DNA of 64,000 nucleotides from assembly GCA_017893485.1 (NCBI GenBank), contig CM030360.1:147417249-147481248 (forward strand). The letters run 5' to 3'. This document shows positions 11,540-20,380 of this stretch, in pieces. The stretch is from Hemerocallis citrina (taxonomy: Eukaryota; Streptophyta; Magnoliopsida; Asparagales; Asphodelaceae). The notes beneath the pieces are model-generated. The model had not been told where the DNA came from and ran no database searches. It worked only from the letters and a program-made list of their open reading frames with translations. Positions within the stretch are counted from its first letter, which is position 1. Every line of letters starts with the position of its first letter. Position numbers and translations under genes: made by a program.

Positions 11540-11967
11540 ATAATACAAATAATTGCATTAAGGACTAAGTGCACATTCACAACGCGACATCAATAGGATA
11601 GTCCCTTTAGCTTTGTTTGTGAACAAGTTTGTGGTTTGCTAAGTATTGAGAATCGTTATACTGTTTCCGGCATAGAGAGGATGGCCGTGTATAATATTTC
11701 GTCAGTTGAATGAACTGACGTGCCCACAGTTTTACATGCAGGATAAAGATGCTTGACACAATTGAAGTATACATACTGCTCAAGATTGATTTAAATGTGG
11801 TTTAATATAATTTATTGTAAAATTGCTTCGGCTGTAATAATGTAAAGGTGTAATGTAACTCAGATGTAAGAAATGTTTTATTTCCTTGTAAAATTGTACG
11901 AAAGAAGTGTAAAAATCCTGTGGAACTTCGAATTCAGTTGTATTTTAGAATTCGGGGTGTTACAGAG

Positions 11968-11980
11968 TGGTATCAGAGCC
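11968..11980 (+). other. primer binding site, initiator tRNA-Met
   Basis: TGGTATCAGAGCC, three bases after the LTR end, is complementary to the 3' end of plant initiator tRNA-Met, the usual primer of Ty3/gypsy elements. Confidence 0.9.
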
Positions 11981-12122
11981 AAGCTTCTAAATAGTACAAG
12001 TTTATAAGGAACGACACCCTAGAAGTGGACATTGGAGTGTGTGTTAAGTCTAGAGATTTAAATGTAAGTCACTTACATTTGTGTTGCTCTATGATTTATG
12101 CTTCTTCTTCTCTATCTTTAAG

Positions 12123-12530
12123 ATGGCGGACCACTTCGACCTAGCTGGAGATAACAATTGGCACATCATTGAGGAAGATTACTATCCCGGGCAAGCTGAT
12201 TCAGATGAAGAGGATCCCGAAGAAGTGGAAGAGGAATGGCCTGAGTCTCGAGAGATCACTCCACCTCCGGATTCATCTGATGATTCTTCTAACGAAGAGG
12301 AACTAGTTCTGGGTAATCTCATTGTGTCTCTTCAGATGCAGGTAGAGACTCTACGAGAGAGAGTCGGACAACTAGAGGCTCAATTGGCAAAGTCCAAGGA
12401 TGATTTTGTAGTTCTCAGTCATCGTGTTTGGGAACTCGAGAAGAGGAAAAATATGACTGATGTACTGAAGGAGGAAGTGGAGGAACTAAGGGGAGAGCTT
12501 CGTGAAGCCAAGAGGAACTGTAGGAGTTAG
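12123..12530 (+). CDS. leader ORF before gag, acidic coiled-coil protein, unknown function
   Basis: A 136-codon intact frame starting at ATG 12123 (MADHFDLAGD), between the primer site and gag. The first 75 residues are strongly acidic and Ser/Pro-rich (EEDPEEVEEEWPES, PPPDSSDDSS); residues about 75-130 form a predicted coiled coil with heptad-like Leu spacing (LQMQVETLRERVGQLEAQL). I do not recognise a family. The ATG follows TTCTTCTTCTCTATCTTTAAG directly, a good splice acceptor, so translation from a spliced leader is plausible. It is uninterrupted although gag, protease and RT next to it all carry stops. It may be an accessory protein of this retrotransposon lineage. Confidence 0.55.
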   Translation: MADHFDLAGDNNWHIIEEDYYPGQADSDEEDPEEVEEEWPESREITPPPDSSDDSSNEEELVLGNLIVSLQMQVETLRERVGQLEAQLAKSKDDFVVLSHRVWELEKRKNMTDVLKEEVEELRGELREAKRNCRS

Positions 12531-12653
12531 ACCATTGTATCAGCTACTGCTTTCATTTTGATGTCAGAAATGTTTTAAATTCGAATGTATAAAGTTTGAA
12601 ATTTAATAAAATAAAAAGTTGACTTAAAAGTTCATGTTTATACTTCGAAATTA

Positions 12654-13580
12654 GTGGATCTTTTGCATCAGAATATGGCTAAAAGACGAGCTCGAAATGG
12701 TGAAGGTCTGGACTTGAAAGTGGAGCTAGCGAGGGTCTATCAGACATTCAATGCCGTTGCCATGAATCAGAATCAGGAAAGGGTGCCTGTGAATCCAGTA
12801 CCGGAAGCAATCAAACTCGTGGAATCATTTAAACAGATGAAACCACCGGTGTTTGAGGAGAAGTCAGACCCTGACATGGCTGACAATTGGATCTGATAGG
12901 TAGAGACTATCTTTGCAGTCTTGGAGACTCCGGAGGGCAGCAAGGTGAAGTTGGCGACACTGTAATTCGAGAAGGATGCGGCTGTGTGGTGGCAGTTGAT
13001 GAAGCGGACGATGGGAGACTTGGTTCTTGGCTGGGAGGAATTCTTGGAGGAATTCCGCAGTGATTATTTTCCCTCAGACGTCCAGGAGAAGAAAGTCATG
13101 GAGTTTCTGTCACTACAGCATGGCGGCTTGTCAGTCAGGGAGTATGACACCAGATTCACTCAGCTTTCAAGATATGCACCCGAATTGGTGATGGATGAGG
13201 CGAAGAAGGCTCGAAAGTTCGAGCATAGGTTGAGGCAAAGTTTGAGATCCAGGATGATACCCTTCGGTATCAGGAGGTTTGACAAGCTGGTCAAACGAGC
13301 AGCAGCCACGGAGGCGGATATGGAGCAGTTCCACGTTGTTCAGAATCGGAGGAACAACTGGAATGCAGGGAAGAGGCCTGCAATTGCTGGCAATGCCAGG
13401 GGACAGCCACCGGCTCAAAGGTTCAAGCCTACGGGTGCGAACGCTATTCAAGTGGCAGGAAGACCCGGGAATACTTGGGCGAGACCTCCAGTGACTTGTT
13501 TCAACTGTGGAAAGACAGGCCACTACAACTCTCATTGCCCCAAACTGCAGGATGTCGTCCGCAACGGACCAACTCAGTAG
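12654..13580 (+). pseudogene. gag of the Tekay-like element, with stop codons
   Basis: The likely start is the ATG at 12675 (MAKRRARNGEG). The frame runs ...KQMKPPVFEEKSDPDMADNWI, then TGA TAG (12894-12899) and TAA (12963), and resumes in the same frame as the plant Ty3/gypsy gag core (AAVWWQLMKR, FLEEFRSDYFPSDVQEKKVMEF cut in two blocks). A CCHC zinc knuckle CFNCGKTGHYNSHC (13497-13538) binds nucleic acid in working copies. A fourth stop, TAG, ends it at 13580. All four stops can be read as C-to-T changes of CGA, CAG or CAA. The product would have been the capsid/nucleocapsid precursor. Confidence 0.85.
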
Positions 13581-13734
13581 GCCGGGAAGAAGCCGTACCA
13601 GCAGGGGCGAGTATTTGCCTTCACTGAAGCTGACGCTGATGAGGTGGATCACGTCATCACTGGTACGAGGGAGGATGTTTAGGAATGTTTTCTGTTGTCT
13701 CTTTTCCCATCAATTAGTGAACTGTTATATGACG

Positions 13735-14076
13735 AGTGTATGTTATGTAACAGGAAAACTTATTTTGAATGGAAAGAAAGCTATTGTTTTGTTCAATACT
13801 GGGTCATCTTATACTTTTGTATCACCTAAGTTTGCTAGAGTTCTAGGAGTCGAACCGAAGATATTTCCAGGCAAGGTTTTAGCAGTAGCTACTCCGTCAG
13901 GGGAGACTCTAACCACTGATCGGTACTATGCTGACTGTGAGATCGTGATTGGGAATAGAATTTTTGAGATCGATCTGATCGAGCTAAATGTTTTGGGAGT
14001 CGATGTTATCATTGGCATTGATTGGATGTCGGTGTACAGTGCGAACATTGAGTGCAAGACCAAGACAGTAAAGTGA
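13735..14076 (+). pseudogene. retropepsin (aspartic protease) domain, active-site Asp lost
   Basis: The frame gives GKLILNGKKAIVLFNTGSS then YTFVSPKFARVLG and [13 protein letters not shown], the plant chromovirus protease pattern. The expected catalytic triplet D-T/S-G reads N-T-G (LFNTGSS), a G-to-A change that would kill the enzyme. It is out of frame with gag (region 13640-13735 is scrambled) and with RT (small indel near 14070). Confidence 0.8.
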
Positions 14077-14728
14077 AGGCTCCAGGTGGACCTGAAGTCA
14101 CTTTTCATGGGAAGAGGAGATATTCAGATTTGGTTGCTGCTATCAGCCAGAAAAGAGGGATTCCTGTAGAGGTGCAGCAGATTCCTGTGGTTCAGGATTA
14201 TCCGACTGTGTTCTTGGAAGATTGGCTTGGGTTACCACCGCATCATGATGTGGAGTTCAACATCACTATTCAGCCAGGGAGTGCACCTATTTCTAAGACA
14301 CCGTACAGGATGGCGCCTGTGGAACAGGATGAGATCAAACGACAGATTGAGGAACTGTTGGAGAAGGGCTTTATTCAATCGAGTGTGTCACCTTTGGGAG
14401 CGCCGGTGCTTTTGGTAAAGAAGGATGGTTCGATGAGGATGTGCATCGATTACCGAGAACTGAATAAGGTCACTGTTCATAATAAGTATCCGATTCCATG
14501 AATTGATGACTTGTTCGATCGTCTACAAGGAGCAGCTGTTTTCTCCAAAATAGATTTTCGATCAGGATATCATCAAGTTCGAGTGAAAGCTAAAGACGTG
14601 CATAAGACTGCGTTCAGAACTCGACATGGGCATTACGAATTCTTAGTTATGCCATTTGGAGTGACGAATGCGTCTGCAATCTTCATGGACATGATGAACA
14701 GAGTTCTGAAATCGACCAGTTCGTCTCG
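14073..14728 (+). pseudogene. reverse transcriptase N-terminal part, nonsense and truncated
   Basis: The protease-RT linker ([18 protein letters not shown]) leads to RT motifs [47 protein letters not shown], then a TGA at 14499-14501 where Arg is expected (PIP-R-IDDLFD), [12 protein letters not shown] and [15 protein letters not shown]. The catalytic Y-x-D-D motif that should come next is absent: after M-N-R-V-L-K and a short D-Q-F-V remnant the sequence changes, near 14728, to the antisense ORF of a Retand-like element. RNase H and integrase are gone. Confidence 0.85.
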
Positions 14729-14940
14729 ATTACCCACCAATCCCGGTCAGCTATGGCTTTCCTCAGACGAGTGACCTCCAAGCCGAGCTCCCTGGAACTG
14801 TTCATGAAGTAATTCACTGCGGCCGCTCGGTCCCGAGCCTGCTTTCGTTGGCGAGCCAGAGCCGCCTCCATGGCCCCCGGCCCAGCTCGGACCAAGGAGG
14901 CCTCGGCGGAAATATGGTCGGCACCGAGGACCTCATGCGT
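14729..14940 (-). pseudogene. small antisense ORF, second copy, 3'-truncated
   Basis: Reads right to left: EAALARQRKQARDRAAAVNY, then [21 protein letters not shown], matching the ORF at 1997-2467. It is cut by the fusion with Tekay RT. Function unknown. Confidence 0.5.
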
Positions 14941-15123
14941 CTATCAAAATGACCAGAAAAGAAAAAAGTCACAAAAGAGACTAAAGAAGCACAAGTTATG
15001 GAGCATCGGCCAAAAAATTATCTTTCATTAATTTCAAAATTTTTGTGCTACAAAAGGTGGTGGCCAGTTCGCGCAAGGCATTTACAAAATCAAAAAAGAA
15101 AAAAAAAACCTAAACTATGCTTG

Positions 15124-15162
15124 AGAGGGGGGGTGGAGGGGGGGGGGGGGGGGGGGGGGGGT
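15124..15162. repeat. poly-G tract
   Basis: A G-rich run of about 35 bases, broken by GTGGA. On - it codes for a proline run near the end of the antisense gene. Such runs are unstable and error-prone to sequence. Confidence 0.8.
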
Positions 15163-17235
15163 GGCACCTCTTCATCAGCAAGGTTGCCCCCGACCTCTTC
15201 TTGGTGAGGATCCCCCATCTCCTCGTCGCCGAGTGTTATCGGATGCTCGGGCTGCCAGTTGTAGTGGAGGTGGTCAACCCTTTTGTCCGGATAGATCAAC
15301 CAGAAGTGCTCCTTAGCCTTATTATAGGCCTCGTCCTGCGCAAGGATCAGGGTATCTGCCATGGTGATCTTCGCCTCCTCCATGGCCTTCCACGCCTGCT
15401 CAGCTTCTTCCCGAGATTTTTCCTTGAGGCGATCCAAATCCTTCTTATGGTAATCAACTATCAAGGCCATCTGAGCCTTGTGGATGGCCTCTATGCTCCG
15501 AGCCTCCTTTAGCTCGTCCATCACCTTGTTCAAGTCGCGGAGATACTTCTCTGCGTTCCTCCTCTTGATGAGGACCTCCTTCTCCAAGCACTTCTGAAAG
15601 TGTTGCCCATGAAGCATCGCCTGTCCGAGGAGGGAAAAGTTAGAAAAATCCTAGAATCTAAATTTAGTGCGAGAGTACAAGCACTCATCGAGAGCTGCGC
15701 CTGAGACCACCGCATGAAGGCCATCTCAGACGTCTGCACCGCCAGCGCCATACGATCCCGCTCCGTGGCAAGGTCCTGACCATGTCAATGGCCACGGGAC
15801 CCTCAAGCAGGGAATCCCCTGCAAGAACCGACCAATCAGGGACATGTGGCTTAAGCCCCTGTTGCCCAACCATCTGCTCGGCTGTGGGCCGAGGTGGGGG
15901 AAGCCTCTGCTCCGGGACCTCGGAAGTCCTCTTGCTACCCAAGCTTCCCCCCGCCTCCCTAGACGCCTTCGGCGTGTGGTGATGCTTCTTGGATCTCTTT
16001 GGGGACGGCTCCACGGCCTCCGAGGTCGTTCCCTTGCTGGACCTCGCATCCTGAGCAGCCGCCTTATCCTGCTTTGCCTTCTTCTCCTTCTCCGCCCTCC
16101 TCTGGGCGGCAACGGCCAACAAGGCCTGCCTATTGTCGACCTGCTTGGCCGTCATCTCTGCAAAATAGAAGAAGATAGGCTAATGTTAACACGAAGGCAG
16201 AAAGATAGATAAATTCAGAACAAAAATATACTTTGGTCGGCTGGACTCAGTCCGGCTTGGGCTAGATGCATTTCTGTCACTCAGGGCCACCCTATGCTGT
16301 GCCCCCCAACGATCTTTTTCACCTTCGCCCACTCTTTCTCCGTCAACTCGCTACGCTTCGGAGGCTTATGGTTTGGCTTGAAACAGTTCCAAACGGTCGG
16401 AATCCCCCAAGGCTTCTCACTCCGGACTATAAAGTATTTCTCCTTCCATCCTTTGATGGAGTCCAGATGGCCGTGCATCACCTTCTTATGAGGCCTAGGC
16501 AAAAAGTAGAAGATTCCCTCCGCATCACCCAACGAGCTCATCCCCAAGATAGCGCGGAAGTACGTAAGCCTCGGCTTGACCCCTTCTCTTGGCACTTCAA
16601 GTTGAAGCAGACTAGGTGCTTCCAAGAGTTGGGGTCGTACTACATCGGGCTTAACTTTGCCCAATTCAAGACTCTCTTGATGAAAGGGTGCAACAGCAGC
16701 CTAAGTCCCGAGATGAAGGCATCCTCGGGAAAAACACAGTAGCCCAGCGCGAGAGTGGTAGTTGGACGAATACCGGGGCTCGGAATCAGAAGTTCGAACT
16801 CCCTTGGAATAAAGTAGGCTGCCCTCATGATGTGCAGGTAGTCCGCCTTTAAGACACATTGGATTCCATCCATCCTGATCTTCACCCGACTCTCGTTACC
16901 TGGCACAGAGGAGAAAGGAGCGAGATCCTTAATGTCGTCAAGATACATCCTAATCGACCCCGGATTTTTGAAGGTGACAAGGGCAAACTCGAACCCCGGT
17001 CTAGGAGCATATTTATCTAGCAAAGGGGGGATATCCGGACGGATCAACTTTCTCTTACTCCTACGAGGACGAGTCTTCCTCTCCGGAGACGGTGTTGACA
17101 AGGGTGGCAGAGGGGGAAGATCGCCCTCGCCCACAGCTACCCTCCTGCGGTGCCTTCCCCCGCATCTCCTCGAACATCGTCTTCCCTGGCGCCCTGATCG
17201 GGCTCCCCCTGATTCTCCTCGGAGCCTTCCTCGTC

Positions 17236-17400
17236 GTCTTCCTCGTCCTCAACGTCCCCCTCTCCCCCGGGATCCTGCTCATCATCATCACCCTCCTTGT
17301 CCTCAACGTCCCCCTCTCCTCCGGGATCCTGCTTATCATCATCACCCTCCTTGTCCTCAACGTCCCCCTCCCCCTCGGGATCCTGCTCTTCTTCGTCGTC
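17236..17400 (-). repeat. 54-bp in-frame tandem repeat of the antisense gene
   Basis: Three units of 54 bp give an 18-residue acidic repeat (GDDDEQDPGGEGDVEDKE) on -. The phase is kept in all units. Confidence 0.8.
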
Positions 17401-17771
17401 CTCCTCTTCCTCCTCCCCCTCGCCCTCATCTACGAGCTCCTTCCCCAGCCTACGAGATCTAAAGGGTTACACGACGAAGACTACATCATTCCCGCCATCC
17501 AACCCTGGATCTGACAAAACCTCCTCTTTAATCCCATAGTCGCCCAAGGACCAAGACGTCAATGGGGACTCAGCTTCCTTCTCGGAACGGCCTGATGAGC
17601 TTGCCTCGGAGCCGGACGAGCACGACATTACGAGTCAGAATACTAACCTGAAGTATCACGCTTACGGGTAGATCGCCGAAAAAAGGTCGCCGACGGCAGG
17701 TGAGAAAAAACCCTTGTTCTTGAAAGTTGGAAAACACAAGTAAGGAATGAAGAAAAAGGGGGAGGAGGGGA

Positions 17772-17779
17772 TTTATAAT
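17772..17779 (-). promoter_or_regulatory. TATA box for the second antisense gene
   Basis: TATAAAT on -, about 145 bp before ATG 17628, and next to CTCCTCGATTTTTGCGA, which matches the region upstream of the first antisense gene. Confidence 0.45.
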
Positions 17780-17929
17780 AGAGAAAGAGACTCCTCGATT
17801 TTTGCGAAAAGATCTGGCCATTGGATCTTAATCATCAAGATCCAACGGCCGCTAGGATCTAAAGTCGCTTCGATTCTTGCGCACGTGACGTCAGCAGTTG
17901 ACACAAAATTACCCCAATGCCCCTGGACT

Positions 17930-18230
17930 TTTCCAACAAGTCGGGAGGGTCGACGCTCGGATGGTACCGCGAGCAGCCAAAAAGCCCCCATGCTTTTCGA
18001 ACAAGTCGGGAGGCTCGAAGCTCGGATGGCACCGCGAGCCACAAAAGCTTCTCCAAAAAGCTTGAGGCTTGGCGCTCGGATGTCGCTGCGAGTTACAAAA
18101 ACTTCTCCTACAAGTTTGGGGCTCGATGCTCGGATGACACTGCGAGCCACAAAAGCTTCCCCTACAAACTTGGGGCTCGACGTTCGGATGTAACCGCGAG
18201 CCACAAAGGCTTCTATACCCTAAGCATTAA
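17930..18230 (+). repeat. tandem array A, units of about 60 bp
   Basis: Five diverged units built on GCTCGGATGGCACCGCGAGCC with ACAAAAGCTTCT or similar spacers. It lies just inside the 3' untranslated region of the second Retand-like element. Confidence 0.8.
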
Positions 18231-18299
18231 ATGAAATGAAACCATTAGATTTCATTCGGCCACCATTACTAATACACCGTCCCACCGACGACAAACCAC

Positions 18300-19115
18300 T
18301 CAGAAGCTCCAACAAGTTTTGGGGGCTCGGAGCTCGGATGGCACCGCGAACCCCAAAATCCTCCTCTATTCAACAGGAGGCTCGGAGCTCGGATGGTACC
18401 GCGAGCCCCAAAATCCTCCTCTATTTTATAGGAGGCTCAGAGCTCGGATGGCACCAAGAGCCGCTAAAAAATCCCCAGGCTTTTCCAATAAGTCAGGAGG
18501 GTCGACGCTCGGATAACACCGTGAGCCCCAAAATCCTCCTCTATTTCACAGGAGGCTCGGAGCTCGAATGTTACCGCGAGCCCCAAAATCCTCTTCTATT
18601 TCACAGGAGGCTCGGAGCTCAAATGTTACCGCGAGCCCCAAAACTCCCCAGGCTTTTCCAACCAGTCAGGAGCGTCGACGCTCGGATGACACCGCAAGCC
18701 TCAAAATCCTCCCCTATTTCAAAGGAGGCACGGAGCTCGGATGGCACCGTGAGCCCCAAAATCCTCCTCTATTTCACAGAAGGCTCGGAGCTCGGATGGC
18801 ACCGTGAGCCCCAAAATCCTCTTCTATTCAACAGGAGTCTCGGAGCTCGGATGGCACCGCGAGCCCCAAAATTCTCCTCTATTTCACAGGAGGCTCGGAG
18901 CTCGGATGGCACTGCGAGCCCAAAAATCCTCCTCTATTCAACACGAGGCTCGGAGCTCGGATGGCACTGCGAGCCCCAAAATCCTCCTCTATTTAAACAC
19001 GAGGCTCGGAGCTCGGATGACACCGTAAGCCCCAAAGTCCTCCTCTATCCAACGAGAGGCTCGGAGCTCGGATGGCACCGCGAGCCCCGAAATCCTCCTC
19101 TTTCCAAACAAGTGA
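18300..19115 (+). repeat. tandem array B, units of about 55 bp
   Basis: About 14 units of GAGCTCGGATGGCACCGCGA followed by GCCCCAAAATCCTCCTCTAT, with a few longer units containing TCCCCAGGCTTTTCC. It shares its GCTCGGATG core with array A, so it grew from it. Open frames over this array are by-products of repetition. Confidence 0.9.
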
Positions 19116-19575
19116 GGGGCTCGTTTACCGACCCTCGACGCTCGGCAAAAAAGACCCCCTACTCAATAGATCGCGGCGTCCCCTTGCTTTTCCAACAAGT
19201 GAAGGGCTCGTCCACCAACCCTCGACGCTCGGCAAGAAGACCCCCTACTCAACAGATCGCGGCGTCCCCTTGCTTTTCCAACAAGTGAGGGACTCGTTTA
19301 CCGACCCTAGACGTTCGGCAAAAAGACCCCCTACTCAACAGATCGCGGCATCCCCTTGCTTTTCCAACAAATGAGGGGCTCGTCTATCGACCCTCGACGC
19401 TCGGCAAGAAGACCCCCTACTCAGCAGACCTCAGCGTCCCCTTGCTTTTCCAACAAGTGAGGGGCTCGTCTACCGACCTTCGACGCTCGGCAAGAAGACC
19501 CCCTACTCAGCAGACCTCGGCGTCCCCTTGCTTTTCCAACAAGTGAGGGGCTTGCCTACCGACCCTCGACGCTCG
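19110..19575 (+). repeat. tandem array C, units of about 87 bp
   Basis: About five units: AAGTGAGGGGCTCGTTTACC, GACCCTCGACGCTCGGCAA, GACCCCCTACTCA, CCCCTTGCTTTTCCAAC. Its sequence is distinct from array B apart from a shared ACGCTCGG core. Confidence 0.9.
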
Positions 19576-19753
19576 GCAAACCGAGCTTCGACTCTTCTGT
19601 GCCCCGCACTCTGCATGATTCCAATAGTGGATCCCTTCACCTTACCCCCTGACCTCTTCTGGAAGATACAGATCCTATTCATTGCCATATGCACCACCCT
19701 GCTCTTCCTACAGAGGCAAAGAACCACTTCTACACGACTGGGTCACCCAGCCC

Positions 19754-19771
19754 TCCAGGGGTGGGGGGCTC
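19754..19771 (+). other. polypurine tract of the second Retand-like element
   Basis: CAGGGGTGGGGGGCTC directly before the LTR start at 19773. Confidence 0.7.
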
Positions 19772-19772
19772 C

Positions 19773-20380
19773 TGATATGGGTCGGATGACGTGGCCCCTC
19801 CTGCGCCACAGGATCCCCTCAAAGAGCGTTCACCGCTAAATCATCCGGGTCTGCCATGTCAGCCTGGAAACCACCCAGGCCTCCGCCACGTCAACCCTAA
19901 ACTACCCCGAGCCCATGCCACGTCAGCCTTATACCGCTTGGGCTTCTGCCACGCTAGGCCCATGGGTAACCGGGTCCAGACCCGGCCTCAAACGGGTCCA
20001 GACCCGGTTGGCTTCTTTTATAAATACCAGACCCTCTACCCCTTCACAAAGTAATCAATCTTTTCCCTCCCAAACCCTAGTTACTGGTATTCTCTTTCAG
20101 TAGCTGACTAGATCGTCGGAGGATCTGCCACCGGGACCAACCCCGGTGTTTCTAGACCAAGTGCAGGTACACGAGACCTCTGGATCCGAGCCTCCAGTTC
20201 CAAGCCGAGCCTTTAGATCCAAGCCGAGCATCCAGTCTCCACCTCACTCCCACCTACTCCCGAGCCATACCCCCGGCTGAGGGTCGAGGCCACCGTCCGT
20301 ACCAAAGCTTCCGCCAAAAATACAAATCGAGAAGAACTCACACCTGGTGCATCCATACCCCCCAAAAATAAACCGCATCA
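19773..20380 (+). repeat. 3' LTR of the second Retand-like element
   Basis: 608 bp, TGATATGGGTCGG to AACCGCATCA. TATA box TATAAATAC at 20019-20027, then GTAATCAATCTTTT and ATCGTCGGAGGATC, as in the LTR at 7292-8081. The two LTRs are clearly related but much diverged, so they come from different subfamilies. Confidence 0.85.

Larger units (their letters stand above)
8082..11964 (+). repeat. 5' LTR of the Tekay-like element
   Basis: About 3.3 kb without the nested solo LTR at 8940-9529. Near its left end it matches sister LTRs (TTTTCACGTGTTGTGCACGTG here, the same position in the LTR at 54646). It ends AATTCGGGGTGTTACA at 11964, three bases before the primer site. Confidence 0.85.
8082..14728 (+). 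mobile_element. Ty3/gypsy chromovirus-like (Tekay/Del) retrotransposon, truncated both ends
   Basis: It consists of a long 5' LTR ending AATTCGGGGTGTTACA, an initiator-Met primer site, a leader ORF, gag, protease, and RT up to the F-G-V-T-N-A block. The first roughly 60 bp of the LTR are cut off by the insertion of the element at 1-8081, and everything after the middle of RT is lost at a fusion with the second Retand-like element near 14728. Integrase, RNase H, chromodomain and 3' LTR are missing, so the copy is dead. Clade call rests on the long LTR, TGTAACACCCC...GGGTGTTACA ends seen in sister LTRs, and the zinc-knuckle/protease layout. Confidence 0.85.
15090..17628 (-). pseudogene. antisense Transposase_28-like gene, second copy, broken
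   Basis: Starts at ATG 17628 (MSCSSGSEASSSGRSEKEAE), meets a TAA after about 50 codons, then goes on as an acidic repeat region. It continues as FELLIPSPGIRPTT, YCVFPEDAFISGLRLLLHPF and LNWAKLSPM-stop-YDPNSWK (TAG where the other copy has CAG), a frameshift, then SIKGWKEKYFIVRSEKPWG. An intron (TTTTGCAG acceptor near 16159) precedes a Lys-rich exon (16155 down), and a final exon (about 15622-15090, acceptor CTCGGACAG) is a coiled coil ending in a long proline run. Exon order and lengths match the copy at 2683-4887, so the gene structure is old and shared. Domain function is unknown. Confidence 0.65.
14729..20380 (+). mobile_element. second Retand-like retrotransposon, left-truncated
   Basis: Same layout as the element at 1-8081, without gag-pro: small antisense ORF, broken antisense gene, tandem arrays, polypurine tract and 3' LTR. 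Its left end is an abrupt join to Tekay RT; the right flank (20381 on) is not Tekay pol, so it did not simply insert there. A deletion or recombination joined the two. Confidence 0.8.

Noticed and set aside
13167..13652. 161-codon frame on - under gag
   Set aside because: Shadow of the gag frame.
18236..19288. 350-codon open frame on + over tandem arrays B and C
   Set aside because: It is produced by repeated stop-free units; several overlapping frames are open in the same array, and the unit length (55 bp) shifts the frame each time.
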